DNA of 64,000 nucleotides. Source: Paraburkholderia adhaesiva. GTDB taxonomy: Bacteria > Pseudomonadota > Gammaproteobacteria > Burkholderiales > Burkholderiaceae. Every line of letters begins with the position of its first letter. Positions within the stretch are counted from its first letter, which is position 1. Of this stretch, positions 9,383-18,580 are shown piece after piece. The DNA is taken from assembly GCF_021390575.1 (NCBI RefSeq), contig NZ_JAJEJQ010000001.1, forward strand, positions 620,001 to 684,000. Reading direction: 5' to 3'. The translations under genes and the position numbers were made by a program. The notes beneath the pieces are model-generated. The model saw only the letters and a program-made list of their open reading frames with translations. It did no database searches and was not told where the DNA came from.

Positions 9383-10321
9383 TTGAAATCGAATGTCTGT
9401 CCGTGGGAGATCCTGTCGGGGGAAACGAGCGAGCCATCGCTCGCCAAGGAAGCGAAGATCTGTCTGATCTTTCCCACTCGCGGCCGGGCGGCAGTGCTTG
9501 AACGCGTCGTTGCGCTGGTCGATTTGCAGACGGTAAAGCCGGATCTGATCATCGTCTCCTGCGTAACGGATGAGGACGCAGGTGATCTCGCAAACCGGCC
9601 CGGAATACTCGTGATCAAAGGGCCGCCCGGCAGTTCCGTGCAACGTAATCATGCATTGAGTTATGTGCCGGCTGACTTCGACGTTGTGATCATCCTTGAC
9701 GACGATTTCCTCATGCATGGCCGATGGACTGCAGAAGCGCTAAAGGCCTTCGATAGTGATCCCGCCATTGCGTGCGTCACCGGAACGGTATTCGCCGATG
9801 GCGCTCGCGGACCCGGTTACTCCGTTGAAGAAGGACTGGCGATACTCGAAAAGACCAGCGACCCTCCGCAAAGCATGAACGTCGTTTCGACCGGTGGCCC
9901 TTACGGCTGCAACATGGCGTTTCGGGCAAGCAGCATTGCGGGACTGCGTTTTGATGAACGCCTCGTTCTCTATGGCTGGCAGGAGGACCGCGATTTTGGC
10001 GGCCAGATCTGGAATCTGGGCTATCGCGTCGTTCGCATCAACACGGCGCTCGGTGTGCATCTGGGCGTCAAGGCGGGCAGGGTTTCAGGCCGCAAGCTCG
10101 GCTATTCACAGGTCATCAATCCGCTCTATCTGGTGCGCAAGAAAACCATGCCGTTGCGCGATGCGGTCGATCACATTCTGCGTAACGTCGCGAGCAATGT
10201 CGTGCGAAGCATTTCGCCGGAACCGTGGATCGATCGCCGGGGAAGGCTGGGCGGCAATTTGATCGGATTATGGGATTTCGTACGAGGCAGGCTGACACCC
10301 GAGCGGGCGGCAAAGCTATAA
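9383..10321 (+). CDS. GT2-family glycosyltransferase
   Basis: GT-A inverting glycosyltransferase. The N-terminal nucleotide-binding part reads KICLIFPTRGRAAVLERVV, and VVIILDDDFLMHGRW (about 110-124) supplies the DxD-type metal site. The segment GGPYGCNMAFRASSIAGLRFDERLVLYGWQEDRDFGGQI corresponds to the acceptor/catalytic part with the conserved ED. A TTG start at 9383 is preferred because GAGG lies about eight bases upstream; no better ATG is in frame nearby. 312 residues. Part of the EPS set, acting on the lipid-linked intermediate in the cytoplasm. Confidence 0.85.
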   Translation: MKSNVCPWEILSGETSEPSLAKEAKICLIFPTRGRAAVLERVVALVDLQTVKPDLIIVSCVTDEDAGDLANRPGILVIKGPPGSSVQRNHALSYVPADFDVVIILDDDFLMHGRWTAEALKAFDSDPAIACVTGTVFADGARGPGYSVEEGLAILEKTSDPPQSMNVVSTGGPYGCNMAFRASSIAGLRFDERLVLYGWQEDRDFGGQIWNLGYRVVRINTALGVHLGVKAGRVSGRKLGYSQVINPLYLVRKKTMPLRDAVDHILRNVASNVVRSISPEPWIDRRGRLGGNLIGLWDFVRGRLTPERAAKL

Positions 10322-10371
10322 AAGCCGGCTAAGCGGCCCGGCCTGACCCTCTGCCAATGAGACGGTGCTGT

Positions 10372-11469
10372 ATGTACAAGACGATTGCGTTCAACGGCAA
10401 GTTCTTCGGGGCGGCGCCAACCGGCGTGCATCGGGTTGCCGAACAACTCATTGCGGCAACCGATGCGTTGATTGCCGAGCATTCCGTGAGCGGCGCCGAC
10501 TATGCGGTGGTAATCAGGACGGGCGTCAACGTTCCGTCTTACCGCAATATTCTGTGCGTTCACGAGAGTTCGCTGGCTCGCGGGATGCACAGAATCGCCT
10601 GGGAGCAATGCTATCTCCCGGTGGCTCGCAGAAAGGATTTCATTCTCAATCTCTGCAATCTCGGGCCGCTCTATCATCGCGATTGCGCGACGTTGATACA
10701 CGACGCTCAGGTGTATTCAGCACCCGATTCGTATTCGCGGTCGTTCAGGCTCTGGTACAAGTTTCTTTTCTTTTTTATCGGCAGACGGCACAAGCTCATT
10801 GTTACCGTCTCGGAGTTCTCGAAGAAGGAGCTCGTCCATTATGGCGTTGCCAGTGCGGACAAAATCGTCGTCGTCCATAACGGCTGCGATCATGTTCTGC
10901 GGATACCGCCGGACGACGGACAGCTCGCAACGTTGAATCTCACGCCGGGGCGCTATGTCCTCGCGCTCGCCACTACGCAGAAGCACAAGAACATCGCGAT
11001 CGTTCTAAAGGCGTTCGCGAAGCCTCAACTGAAGGACGTGCAGCTCGTGCTTTTCGGCGGGGCACGTCGAGCCGATTTCGAAAACCTCGGACATGCCGTG
11101 CCGCCCAATGTGCAATTTGCCGGCCGCGTCACCGATCCTGAACTCGTGGGGTTGATGATGCACGCCGGCGCGCTTGCGTTCCCATCGCTGACCGAAGGAT
11201 TTGGCTTGCCGCCACTGGAAGCCATGGCGCTGGGATGTCCTGTTGTGGCTGCGCCGTATGGGGCGCTTCCGGAGGTCTGCGGCGACGCCGCGCTTTATGC
11301 AGACCCTTTCGATCCGGACGCGTGGAGCCAGAACATTCGAACACTGCTCGACGTTGAAACGGTACGGCAATCGATGATATCGGAGGGCCGGCGGCAGGCC
11401 GGCAACTTCACGTGGAAACAGGCGGCGCGAAAGCTGTTTGAGGCGGTTAATGCCGTGACGCCCACGTAG
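10372..11469 (+). CDS. GT4-family glycosyltransferase, paralogue of the 5399-6508 gene
   Basis: GT-B glycosyltransferase whose N-terminus (TIAFNGKFFGAAPTGVHRVAEQL), WEQCYLPVARRKDF and HDAQVYSAPDSYSRSF closely follow the equivalent segments of the 5399-6508 enzyme, suggesting duplication and divergence within the locus. The donor half has RYVLALATTQKHKN and the EX7E motif in TEGFGLPPLEAMALGCPVVA. I take ATG 10372; an ATG 15 nt upstream (10357) is in frame and cannot be excluded. It is the last plus-strand gene of the EPS block and converges on the GMC oxidoreductase gene with a 45-nt gap. Confidence 0.87.
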   Translation: MYKTIAFNGKFFGAAPTGVHRVAEQLIAATDALIAEHSVSGADYAVVIRTGVNVPSYRNILCVHESSLARGMHRIAWEQCYLPVARRKDFILNLCNLGPLYHRDCATLIHDAQVYSAPDSYSRSFRLWYKFLFFFIGRRHKLIVTVSEFSKKELVHYGVASADKIVVVHNGCDHVLRIPPDDGQLATLNLTPGRYVLALATTQKHKNIAIVLKAFAKPQLKDVQLVLFGGARRADFENLGHAVPPNVQFAGRVTDPELVGLMMHAGALAFPSLTEGFGLPPLEAMALGCPVVAAPYGALPEVCGDAALYADPFDPDAWSQNIRTLLDVETVRQSMISEGRRQAGNFTWKQAARKLFEAVNAVTPT

Positions 11470-11514
11470 GGGGAATAGAGCTCCTTCCAACACCGTCCAA
11501 CCGTCTCAAGCGTG

Positions 11515-13284
11515 CTAGCGGCGGTGCGCCACCAGTCGCGACTTCAGATGGTCAGCCAACCGGATCGCGAGCGCCATGATAACCATCGTCGGATTGGCGT
11601 GACCGCTGGTCGGGAAAACGGAGGCGCCTGCCACGTAAAGGCCGCGTATGCCGTGTACCTGACATGTGTCATCCACGACGCTCGTCGCGGGGTTCAGCCC
11701 CATTCGCGTGGTCCCGGCAGTATGGGCCATGTCATGCAATACGATCTTCGCCGTGTCACCCGCTGCGATTTCCGGCGAAAGTTCGAACCCCGGGATACCC
11801 GCGGCGTTTAGATCCTGTTTCAAAAGCTGCGCGAACGTCAGGACCGCCCGCTTCATGAAATCACCCGCCTCCCATGTAATACGGGCGAGCGGGAGCCCGA
11901 GGCGGTCGCGTCGGTCGGACAGCGTGATACGGTTATCGGGCGACGGTGGTTGCTCGCAAATCAGACTTAGCGTAAGCGCTTCAATTTTTCGCGCAGTGCC
12001 TTTAGCCGCGTAGTTTCGAGCAACAAAATTGGCATTCAGCAGAACTGCGGCGTCAGCAATCAGGCGGCGCAGCCGGTAAGGCATTTTCGGGCTGCCCAGG
12101 ATTCTGCGACCGACGAAACTCAGGACCATCCCGGGGCTTTTAACGACCAGCAGCATATCCGACATCGGACGCTCGCTCTGCCTCGTTGCCAACCGCTTCA
12201 GCGCGAGCATGGGGTCATCATTCGAAATATGCATATCCGCAAAAACGGCCATGTTGGGCAGACCTTCGCCTTTCTGGACTTCTTTGCGAAGAGCGAGTCC
12301 GTGAGAATAGATAAAGACTCGATAGTTCTTCTGCAGCGGGAAAAACCCCAGCAACGTGGCGGCATGTGTCTGGCTGTCCGGCGAAACAGTGCCCAGCGAT
12401 ATGCACGGATGATCGGTCAGGTAGCGCCCGACTACATCATGAGTATTTCCGAGCGCGCCGCCCGCGAGATCTTTCGACATGAGCAGCAAGCGGGCATTTT
12501 CTATCGCGCCGGCGGCGAGCACCACGTGGGCCGATTGAACGGTACTCGTCCTGCTACCAGAGAGCGATGAAATGATCTCCACCCCCGTTATCCCATCTGC
12601 GTCGAGCGTCACCGCAGAGACCGTCGCGTTGAACACGACCGTCACGTCGTGATGTGTCTCTCGCCTGAATTCGGGTCCGAATCGCATGACGTCCAGTGTG
12701 TCGTGACGATCGCGGGAGAATTGCCAGAAGAACGACGTCAAGCTTTGCATTCGCGTAATTTCGGCCGGTTCCTTCAGTTTCGCGGCGTCCCAGAACGCGC
12801 GATCGTGGATGATCGGTCCCAGGTCGAGCCGTTCGGCGGCCCGATTGATATAAGGTGCGATGGCCGCGGAATCGATTGGCCATCCGGAGTTCGGTATCCA
12901 CTCGCGCTGAACAAAATCCACCGTGTCGAAGGGCGCCACCTTGCCTGCCCAGCGGGTTGTCGATCCCCCCAGGACACGGCACCGGACACCGAATTTCTGG
13001 GTCTCGCCGCTCCAGAACTTCAATTGGTGGCTATGGAATTTTTGACGCGCCTGCTGAATGTCAACGTTGTTAAGCGACCCCTGCACTTCCACCCGGTTCA
13101 GTGCCTCGTGGCCGGAGGATTCCTGGAGTCCGCCGCTTTCCAGAAGCAGAATCTTTAGCCCAAGGCCGGACAGTTCACGCACGATGGTCAATCCAGCGGC
13201 ACCGCCGCCAACAACGATGAGATCAAATGGCTCGCTACCGATGGGCGACGCGGCGTCTTCTTCGAAATCGATAAAGTGCGTCAT
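11515..13284 (-). CDS. GMC-family FAD-dependent oxidoreductase
   Basis: Flavoprotein dehydrogenase/oxidase acting on an alcohol group, possibly a sugar. The N-terminus has the dinucleotide-binding motif FDLIVVGGGAAGLTIVRELS (about 20-39) and LLLESGG. GGSTTRWAGKVAPFD is the second FAD contact region. The C-terminal GMC block is intact: HDMAHTAGTTRMG, then VHGIRGLYVAGASVFPTSGHANPT with the catalytic His-Asn pair. 589 residues, normal for the glucose-methanol-choline group. It lies 93 nt downstream of the flippase gene on the same strand, so they may be cotranscribed. A GMC enzyme inside an EPS cluster could oxidise a sugar residue or a precursor; substrate unknown. Confidence 0.87.
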   Translation of the reverse strand: MTHFIDFEEDAASPIGSEPFDLIVVGGGAAGLTIVRELSGLGLKILLLESGGLQESSGHEALNRVEVQGSLNNVDIQQARQKFHSHQLKFWSGETQKFGVRCRVLGGSTTRWAGKVAPFDTVDFVQREWIPNSGWPIDSAAIAPYINRAAERLDLGPIIHDRAFWDAAKLKEPAEITRMQSLTSFFWQFSRDRHDTLDVMRFGPEFRRETHHDVTVVFNATVSAVTLDADGITGVEIISSLSGSRTSTVQSAHVVLAAGAIENARLLLMSKDLAGGALGNTHDVVGRYLTDHPCISLGTVSPDSQTHAATLLGFFPLQKNYRVFIYSHGLALRKEVQKGEGLPNMAVFADMHISNDDPMLALKRLATRQSERPMSDMLLVVKSPGMVLSFVGRRILGSPKMPYRLRRLIADAAVLLNANFVARNYAAKGTARKIEALTLSLICEQPPSPDNRITLSDRRDRLGLPLARITWEAGDFMKRAVLTFAQLLKQDLNAAGIPGFELSPEIAAGDTAKIVLHDMAHTAGTTRMGLNPATSVVDDTCQVHGIRGLYVAGASVFPTSGHANPTMVIMALAIRLADHLKSRLVAHRR

Positions 13285-13377
13285 CTTTCAATGGCCTCAA
13301 TTTCGCGTTGAAGATAGATTCTGGTGCCCAAAAAGGGAATAACGAGTGCGACCGGGTTCATTCGCATCAATCGCGCG

Positions 13378-14667
13378 TTATTCTTCGCGCGGGCGCAAGG
13401 CGATCACGGTGTCGCCGGTCGAAAAGACTTGCCGGATCAGACCGGAGCGAAACAGGCAGAAGAGCAGCGCCGTCAACAACGTAAGTTCTCCAGTCAGCCG
13501 CGCAGCCACCATACCCATCGCCCCCCAATGGATCGCGAGCGGAATGGCGACAAGCAGGTTGACAATCGCGTTCGCCACGCCGACGCGGGCGAGCAGGCTT
13601 TCGCGATGACGGGGAATCAGGAAATAGAGGGCGAGCCACTGATTCGACACGCTCAACGGCAAGACCAGCACGAAAACCTTAAGCACGGGAACGGATTGCT
13701 GAAAATCTTTGCCGAGCACGAACGGCACGGCCCAATCCGCGAGGAGCATCGTGCAGGCGACTGCGCCGATCGCGCCAATCAGGGTGAACGCCAATATTCG
13801 CCGCGCGAGTCGGTTGGCTTTGGCGGGGTCTACGGTAACCAGATACTGGACCTTCGGAACGAGCACCTGCGCTGCGGGCATCGTGAGGCTGAGACCGACC
13901 GAGATGAGACGCTCGGCCACGCCGAACGCGCCGACCTCGGTTACCGGCGCAAAAATGGACAGGATGTACGTCGAGGCGTTGATCATCAGAACGGACGTGC
14001 TGGCGAAGATAAAAATGACTTTCGAGCGATGGATCAAATCGATGCCGTCGCGTATCGACGAGAACCAGTTGGAAAACTCCCGGCGGATCGATCCGAAGGC
14101 CAGCGCCAACTGGCCTAAGCACGAAGCCAACAGCAAAGGGAAGACCCACACAAGGTCGGAAGGTTGATGCACGAACGTGAAGATGAGGGCGAGCGAAATG
14201 ACGAATCCGGCGACCTCAATCAGGACGCTTCGCCTGGCTCGCCCCGTGCTCGTGAAATACCAGCCTACGTTGAATGAACCGAGCAGGCCGAGAAGTACTG
14301 CCGCGCCGCTGAGCAGGGGGTGTTCGGAAAGCACGGGCGAAAGCGCGATGGCCCCGATTCCGAAAATCCCGGTCGGGATACACAGCAGCAGCCGGCCGGT
14401 CATCTGGCTCGACAGGATTGTCGCGCGTTCGGCGTCGCTCGTGGAGTGGACCGTGTCACGTCCGCCGACGGTAGGGAATCCGAAGCTTGTGAATCGCATG
14501 AGCGAATTCGACAGCGACATGCCGGCCAGTACGACGCCGTATCCTGTCGCCCCTAGCGTTCTCGCATAGAAGGGCAGGAGCAGGATGGGGTAGACGTAAC
14601 GCAGGATGTACGCGATATACGTCGACGCCAGCTCTGCACGAGCTCTTGAGGACTTCACTGGATTCAT
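13378..14667 (-). CDS. Wzx-type flippase / polysaccharide biosynthesis (MATE-MOP fold) membrane protein
   Basis: Predicted 12-14 helix inner-membrane protein of 429 residues that would flip lipid-linked repeat units to the periplasm. The N-terminus (YIAYILRYVYPILLLPFYARTLGATGYGVVLAG) is typical of RfbX/Wzx and MurJ-like MOP proteins, with further paired helices throughout, ending in a short basic tail. The cluster otherwise lacks a flippase, which supports the assignment. Minus strand, upstream of the GMC gene; its 5' side faces a 574-nt gap shared with the SGNH gene. Confidence 0.85.
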   Translation of the reverse strand: MNPVKSSRARAELASTYIAYILRYVYPILLLPFYARTLGATGYGVVLAGMSLSNSLMRFTSFGFPTVGGRDTVHSTSDAERATILSSQMTGRLLLCIPTGIFGIGAIALSPVLSEHPLLSGAAVLLGLLGSFNVGWYFTSTGRARRSVLIEVAGFVISLALIFTFVHQPSDLVWVFPLLLASCLGQLALAFGSIRREFSNWFSSIRDGIDLIHRSKVIFIFASTSVLMINASTYILSIFAPVTEVGAFGVAERLISVGLSLTMPAAQVLVPKVQYLVTVDPAKANRLARRILAFTLIGAIGAVACTMLLADWAVPFVLGKDFQQSVPVLKVFVLVLPLSVSNQWLALYFLIPRHRESLLARVGVANAIVNLLVAIPLAIHWGAMGMVAARLTGELTLLTALLFCLFRSGLIRQVFSTGDTVIALRPREE

Positions 14668-15241
14668 GAATTTCCCGTGTACCGGAATCTGATTGTTGTT
14701 CGCACGAGGCGATGCAAATGCGGGGGAGTGACTTCACAAAGGTCACGTCTCAGCATTCAGGCTGTGCCCAGTTGACCGGCCGAACGGATCAACGGCTCGC
14801 TCTCGTAGTGCGTGCGGCGCGTCTTTCGCGCAGCGGGGCTCGACATTTCGGTCCAGGTCGATCCGCGACGTTGCGTGGTGTTGCGTGGGATCGCGCGCAC
14901 ACACGGTCCTGGCGCTTATTGTGAACAACGGAAGGTGACACGTTAGTGCGAGGGCGTACGCAGGACAGGCTATTTGCCGTCGACGACGATCGTTTGTGAG
15001 GCCGTGCCGCACCGCGTCATGCGTGGTGCGCAAGATCGCAAACAATGCGGCCCACACCACGTTCTGGGGCAGTTAATTCGCATGCATTGGCCGGGCATTT
15101 CTATAATTTCGCGGGATATGCCCGGCCTGTTGCGGGGCGCACTGCGTTTTGCCTGGCATTGCACGAACGTGTGCAGCTCGGGCGTGGAGCCGGCTATGCG
15201 CGCCGTGCATGTCGGGTCAGACTGGAGAAGGCGGTTGGACT
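14668..15241. other. Divergent intergenic region between flippase and SGNH genes
   Basis: No gene is supported in these 574 nt. It must carry promoters for both directions. The one clear element is a 10-bp perfect inverted repeat around a TATAAT at 15089-15127 (separate entry). Confidence 0.45.
15089..15127 (+). promoter_or_regulatory. Inverted repeat bracketing a -10-like TATAAT
   Basis: GGCCGGGCAT (15089-15098) and its exact complement ATGCCCGGCC (15118-15127) flank a 19-nt AT-rich spacer containing TATAAT at 15102-15107. The element lies 115-153 nt before the SGNH hydrolase start. A good -35 is not evident (TTCGCA with 19-nt spacing is the best). The arrangement suggests an operator overlapping a promoter for the SGNH/FkbH/JmjC genes; this is inference. 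Confidence 0.4.
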
Positions 15242-16372
15242 ATGCGTCGTTTGCCTCTAGCGTTGCTGGTCGCGTTTTGCTGCGCATTGACCGTGGCTGG
15301 CGTAACTTTTGCGACACTGGCCGTGGCTGAACTGTTCCATCGGCCACCCGCCGCGGTGTCGTCGGTGTCCGCCAGGATACGGCTGGCAGTGCTCGGCGAT
15401 TCGGACAGCCAGTCCTACCATGACACGCTGATGCTCGGCGATCCCGGCCAGCGAGGCGGCCCCTGGCGCGCGACCACGTGGCAGTGGACCGAGGTGCTGG
15501 CCCGGCTGCGCGGCGATCAGATCGACCTCGGCGAATGGGGTGCCTGGGGCGCCGGCAAATATCGCGCCGCGCTCAACGAAGTCCTCGGTTTTTCCGCCCG
15601 CATGCCGCCCAAAGAGGACTACCGCTACGATTTCGCGGTCAGCGGCGCCTGGTGCGGCCAATTGATGGGACAGTCGCAGCGTCAGGCGATCCGTCTTGTC
15701 GATCTGATGAACACGGAGCCGCAAGCCTGGCGAGGCGGCATTGTGCTGATCCGGATCGGCGTCAACGATATCGGCGGGCATGATGTGCTTGATGCACTGT
15801 CCCGCGATCCGACTGCATCGCGTCCCATCGCCCTGATCGACGGCTGCATCGACGCAATTGGTCAGGCCGTCGCCCTGATCCGCAAGCGGCATCCACAGAC
15901 CTATGTCGTGCTTGTGGGTGTGCTCAGCAATGCGGATTGGTCGGACGAGTTCGACAATTGGCAATCGGCGAGAGAGATCGCCAATATCGATGCGGGGATG
16001 GATCGTTTCGACAATGGCTTGCGCAAGCTGGCCGCGGCGGATCGCCATGTCTACTTTCTCGACGATCGCGCCTGGTTCAGAAACGTGTGGGGCGCACGCG
16101 ACGACCATGGCCGGCCGGCATACAAGACGGTGCATCTGTCACCAGGCTGGGCGATCACCAATACGATTGGCGACGATCCGCACAATGCCCTCGTGTCCGA
16201 CGGTCATGCGGGCGTGGTCTTGAACACGCTGTGGACGCAGCACCTCGTCACCTCGCTGAACACTGCATTCGGTTTGCACCTCAAACCGGTTACCGATGCC
16301 GAGGTCATCGGCTTTCTGCAGCCGAGCTTTGCAGCAGGCATGCGGCCATTGTCCGCGGCCTCGTCGAAGTAG
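15242..16372 (+). CDS. Exported SGNH/GDSL-like hydrolase
   Basis: Predicted secreted or membrane-anchored esterase/acyltransferase-like protein of 376 residues. The chosen ATG opens a signal-type N-terminus (MRRLPLALLVAFCCALTVAG); upstream in-frame starts would give a poorer leader. Block I is LAVLGDSDSQSY with candidate nucleophile Ser54, and block III is VLIRIGVNDIGGHD with the conserved Asn-Asp; a DxxH-like pair near the C-terminus (SDGHAGVVLN) could supply Asp/His. It starts the plus-strand set that includes the FkbH-like and JmjC-like genes. It could modify an EPS substituent or process the NRPS-PKS product; the sequence does not decide between these. Confidence 0.75.
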   Translation: MRRLPLALLVAFCCALTVAGVTFATLAVAELFHRPPAAVSSVSARIRLAVLGDSDSQSYHDTLMLGDPGQRGGPWRATTWQWTEVLARLRGDQIDLGEWGAWGAGKYRAALNEVLGFSARMPPKEDYRYDFAVSGAWCGQLMGQSQRQAIRLVDLMNTEPQAWRGGIVLIRIGVNDIGGHDVLDALSRDPTASRPIALIDGCIDAIGQAVALIRKRHPQTYVVLVGVLSNADWSDEFDNWQSAREIANIDAGMDRFDNGLRKLAAADRHVYFLDDRAWFRNVWGARDDHGRPAYKTVHLSPGWAITNTIGDDPHNALVSDGHAGVVLNTLWTQHLVTSLNTAFGLHLKPVTDAEVIGFLQPSFAAGMRPLSAASSK

Positions 16373-16378
16373 CGCGCC

Positions 16379-16444
16379 ATGAGTGACGGCGAACATTCGC
16401 CGGCACGCAGATCGACCACACTCGACATCATATTAATTGCGTGA
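16379..16444 (+). repeat. Copy B of the 66-bp imperfect direct repeat, complete 21-codon frame
   Basis: ATG 16379 to TGA 16444 reads MSDGEHSPARRSTTL and ends in an IILIA tail. It begins 7 nt after the SGNH stop and ends about 100 nt before the FkbH-like start. The relation to copy A (5248-5313) is in frame. Here the frame closes with its own stop, while in copy A the equivalent codon is TGG and the frame runs on. No clear ribosome-binding site precedes it. Confidence 0.6.
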
Positions 16445-16547
16445 AGTGATCGGCTCGCACGACGAGTTTGTATTTCGAGCGATTTTCGACCGCTACAAGG
16501 CCGCGGCGCGTTTCGCTTTGCATGCGCTGTCGACTATGGGAACTGCA

Positions 16548-18428
16548 ATGTCTCAAGTTATCCGCGATTTTCTGTACACGTCCGTCGCCGATAAACTCGT
16601 CAATCTGCCGCTTGCGCCCACCTCGCTCGCGATCGGTTCGCGCAAGCTCGACATACTTCTGATCGGCACGTGCGGCGTCGACATTCTCGCGAGCCGCAGC
16701 GTGAATAGCGGACATACGATCCGGCACATTCTGATGGGATCGAAACAATACAATCCCGTGCCGGACGCCAGCCCGACCGACGACGTGGCCGTCGCGAGCC
16801 TGACGCTGCGTCACATTCTGAGCGACGCGACGCAAATGCCCGAGCCCGTGGTGGACATGGTCTTTGCCCGGCTCCAGTCGGAAGACGAGGCGCGCGCTCT
16901 TCTCGAGCGGGTGGCGGAACTGATTGCGCAAAAGGTCGCGCAGATCGTAGAGAAGATCACGACGGTTCCGGTTTTGTTCATGTCGTTTTTCGAGCCGAGC
17001 TTTAATTACATGGGCGATCTCATCGACCCATTCGGCCCGACGTCGCCCGCCCGTCTGGTTCGCGAGATGAACCGGCTGTTGTCCGATACGGTCCGGAAAA
17101 CGAGTAACGGCTATTTTCTCGACGCCAATGAGATTTTGAATTTCGTCGGTCGCCGACATCTGCAGGACGATGTACTCGCGAGCAGTTCGCATGCCTCGTT
17201 CATCAACGACTGGGATTTCAAGCGCGATGCCAATCGGCTGAACGCGCCAAAAGCGCTCGTCAATGTCGTCACCCATGAAGTCGCCACGCGCGAATTTTCG
17301 CTTGCGATCCTGTCGCGGATCGAGGCGATCGTGAAGATCGTCGCGCAGCAAAACCCGGTGAAGCTGATCATCGTCGATCTCGACGATACGATGTGGCGGG
17401 GCGTGGCGGCGGAAGGCGACGGCGTGAGTCTGGATGAGCGCATCGAAGGCTGGCCGGTAGGACTTGCCGAAGCGCTGATGTTCTTCAAGAAGCGCGGCGG
17501 CCTGCTGGCGATCTGCAGCAAGAACGACGAAGCGCCCACCATCGAACGGTTCAACGCGATCTGGCGCGGCGCCATCACCCTCGACGACTTTGCCAGTGTC
17601 CGCATCAACTGGCGGCCGAAGTCGCAGAACATCCTCGAAATCCTGAAGGAAGTCAATCTGCTTCCCGGCAACTGCGTTTTCATCGACGACAACGACCGCG
17701 AGCTATCCGAGGTGAAGGCGGCGATTCCAGACATTCGGTGCCTCGGCGGAAATCATTACGACTGGCGGCGCATCATCCTGCGATCGGCCGAAACTCAGGT
17801 TCCGCTCGTCACTGCGGAATCCTCGCAGCGCACGGATCTCGTGCGCGCCCTCGCGCAGCGCGAAGCCGGCTTCACTGCGACGAGCGGCGTATCGCGCGAG
17901 GCGTGGCTGACGTCGCTGGAGCTTCGCCAGTCGTTCTTCCTGATCAGGACGCCAAAATCCCGGCACTTCGATCGTGCGTTCGAGCTGCTCAACAAGACCA
18001 ATCAATTCAATACAACCGGCAAGCGCTGGGAGAAAGCCGAGTTCGAGAAGTTCATCAGCAAAGGCGGCTATTGCGTCGTGTCGTCGCTGCGTGACAGGTT
18101 GATCGATAACGGCATCGTCTCGGTTTGTCTGATCAACAACGAGACTATCGTGCAGGTCGTGTTGTCGTGCCGTGTATTTGGACTGGGCGCGGAGCTGGTT
18201 GTCGGCGCGATTGCGACACGGCTGGCGCTCAAATCGCACCCGGAGATCCGGGCCGAGTTGATCGATACCGGAAAGAACGCGACGTGCCACGATTATTTTC
18301 AGCGCATCGGCTTTACCCAGACGCAGGCGGGATTGCGCGCGAACGCCGTGCATGAGCCGCCGCCGTACATCGAAATCGAGAATCTCGGTGCGTCGGATTT
18401 TCCTCCTGTACAGATTCAGGGGCGCTAG
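16548..18428 (+). CDS. FkbH-like HAD-IIIC phosphatase / GNAT protein
   Basis: A 626-residue protein with three parts: an N-terminal SGNH-like part (LLIGTCGVDIL), a central HAD domain with IIVDLDDTMWRGVAAEGD (nucleophile Asp277, second Asp279), CSKNDEAP and CVFIDDNDREL, and a C-terminal GNAT-like part (about 460-600) starting near LELRQSFFLIRTPKSRHFDRAFELLNKTNQFN. FkbH proteins dephosphorylate 1,3-bisphosphoglycerate and load a glyceryl unit on an acyl carrier protein; relatives also occur in polysaccharide loci. I chose ATG 16548 because GGGAA lies about ten bases upstream and it fits the family start; TTG 16437 and ATG 16536 are alternatives. No stand-alone ACP is visible nearby, so the carrier partner would have to be in the megasynthase or elsewhere. 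Confidence 0.87.
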   Translation: MSQVIRDFLYTSVADKLVNLPLAPTSLAIGSRKLDILLIGTCGVDILASRSVNSGHTIRHILMGSKQYNPVPDASPTDDVAVASLTLRHILSDATQMPEPVVDMVFARLQSEDEARALLERVAELIAQKVAQIVEKITTVPVLFMSFFEPSFNYMGDLIDPFGPTSPARLVREMNRLLSDTVRKTSNGYFLDANEILNFVGRRHLQDDVLASSSHASFINDWDFKRDANRLNAPKALVNVVTHEVATREFSLAILSRIEAIVKIVAQQNPVKLIIVDLDDTMWRGVAAEGDGVSLDERIEGWPVGLAEALMFFKKRGGLLAICSKNDEAPTIERFNAIWRGAITLDDFASVRINWRPKSQNILEILKEVNLLPGNCVFIDDNDRELSEVKAAIPDIRCLGGNHYDWRRIILRSAETQVPLVTAESSQRTDLVRALAQREAGFTATSGVSREAWLTSLELRQSFFLIRTPKSRHFDRAFELLNKTNQFNTTGKRWEKAEFEKFISKGGYCVVSSLRDRLIDNGIVSVCLINNETIVQVVLSCRVFGLGAELVVGAIATRLALKSHPEIRAELIDTGKNATCHDYFQRIGFTQTQAGLRANAVHEPPPYIEIENLGASDFPPVQIQGR

Positions 18429-18580
18429 ACCGGCACTGGAAAAAGTAAACAAAAGAAAAGAAAAAAATAGAAAATTGGTGGGGAAATGTAAGCATCCGCA
18501 CAGATGTTCGTCGACGCACATTGGGGCGGTGGGCACGCTGGTAGGCTAGGGACAGTGTTCTCCAAGCTGCGAGGTGCACC

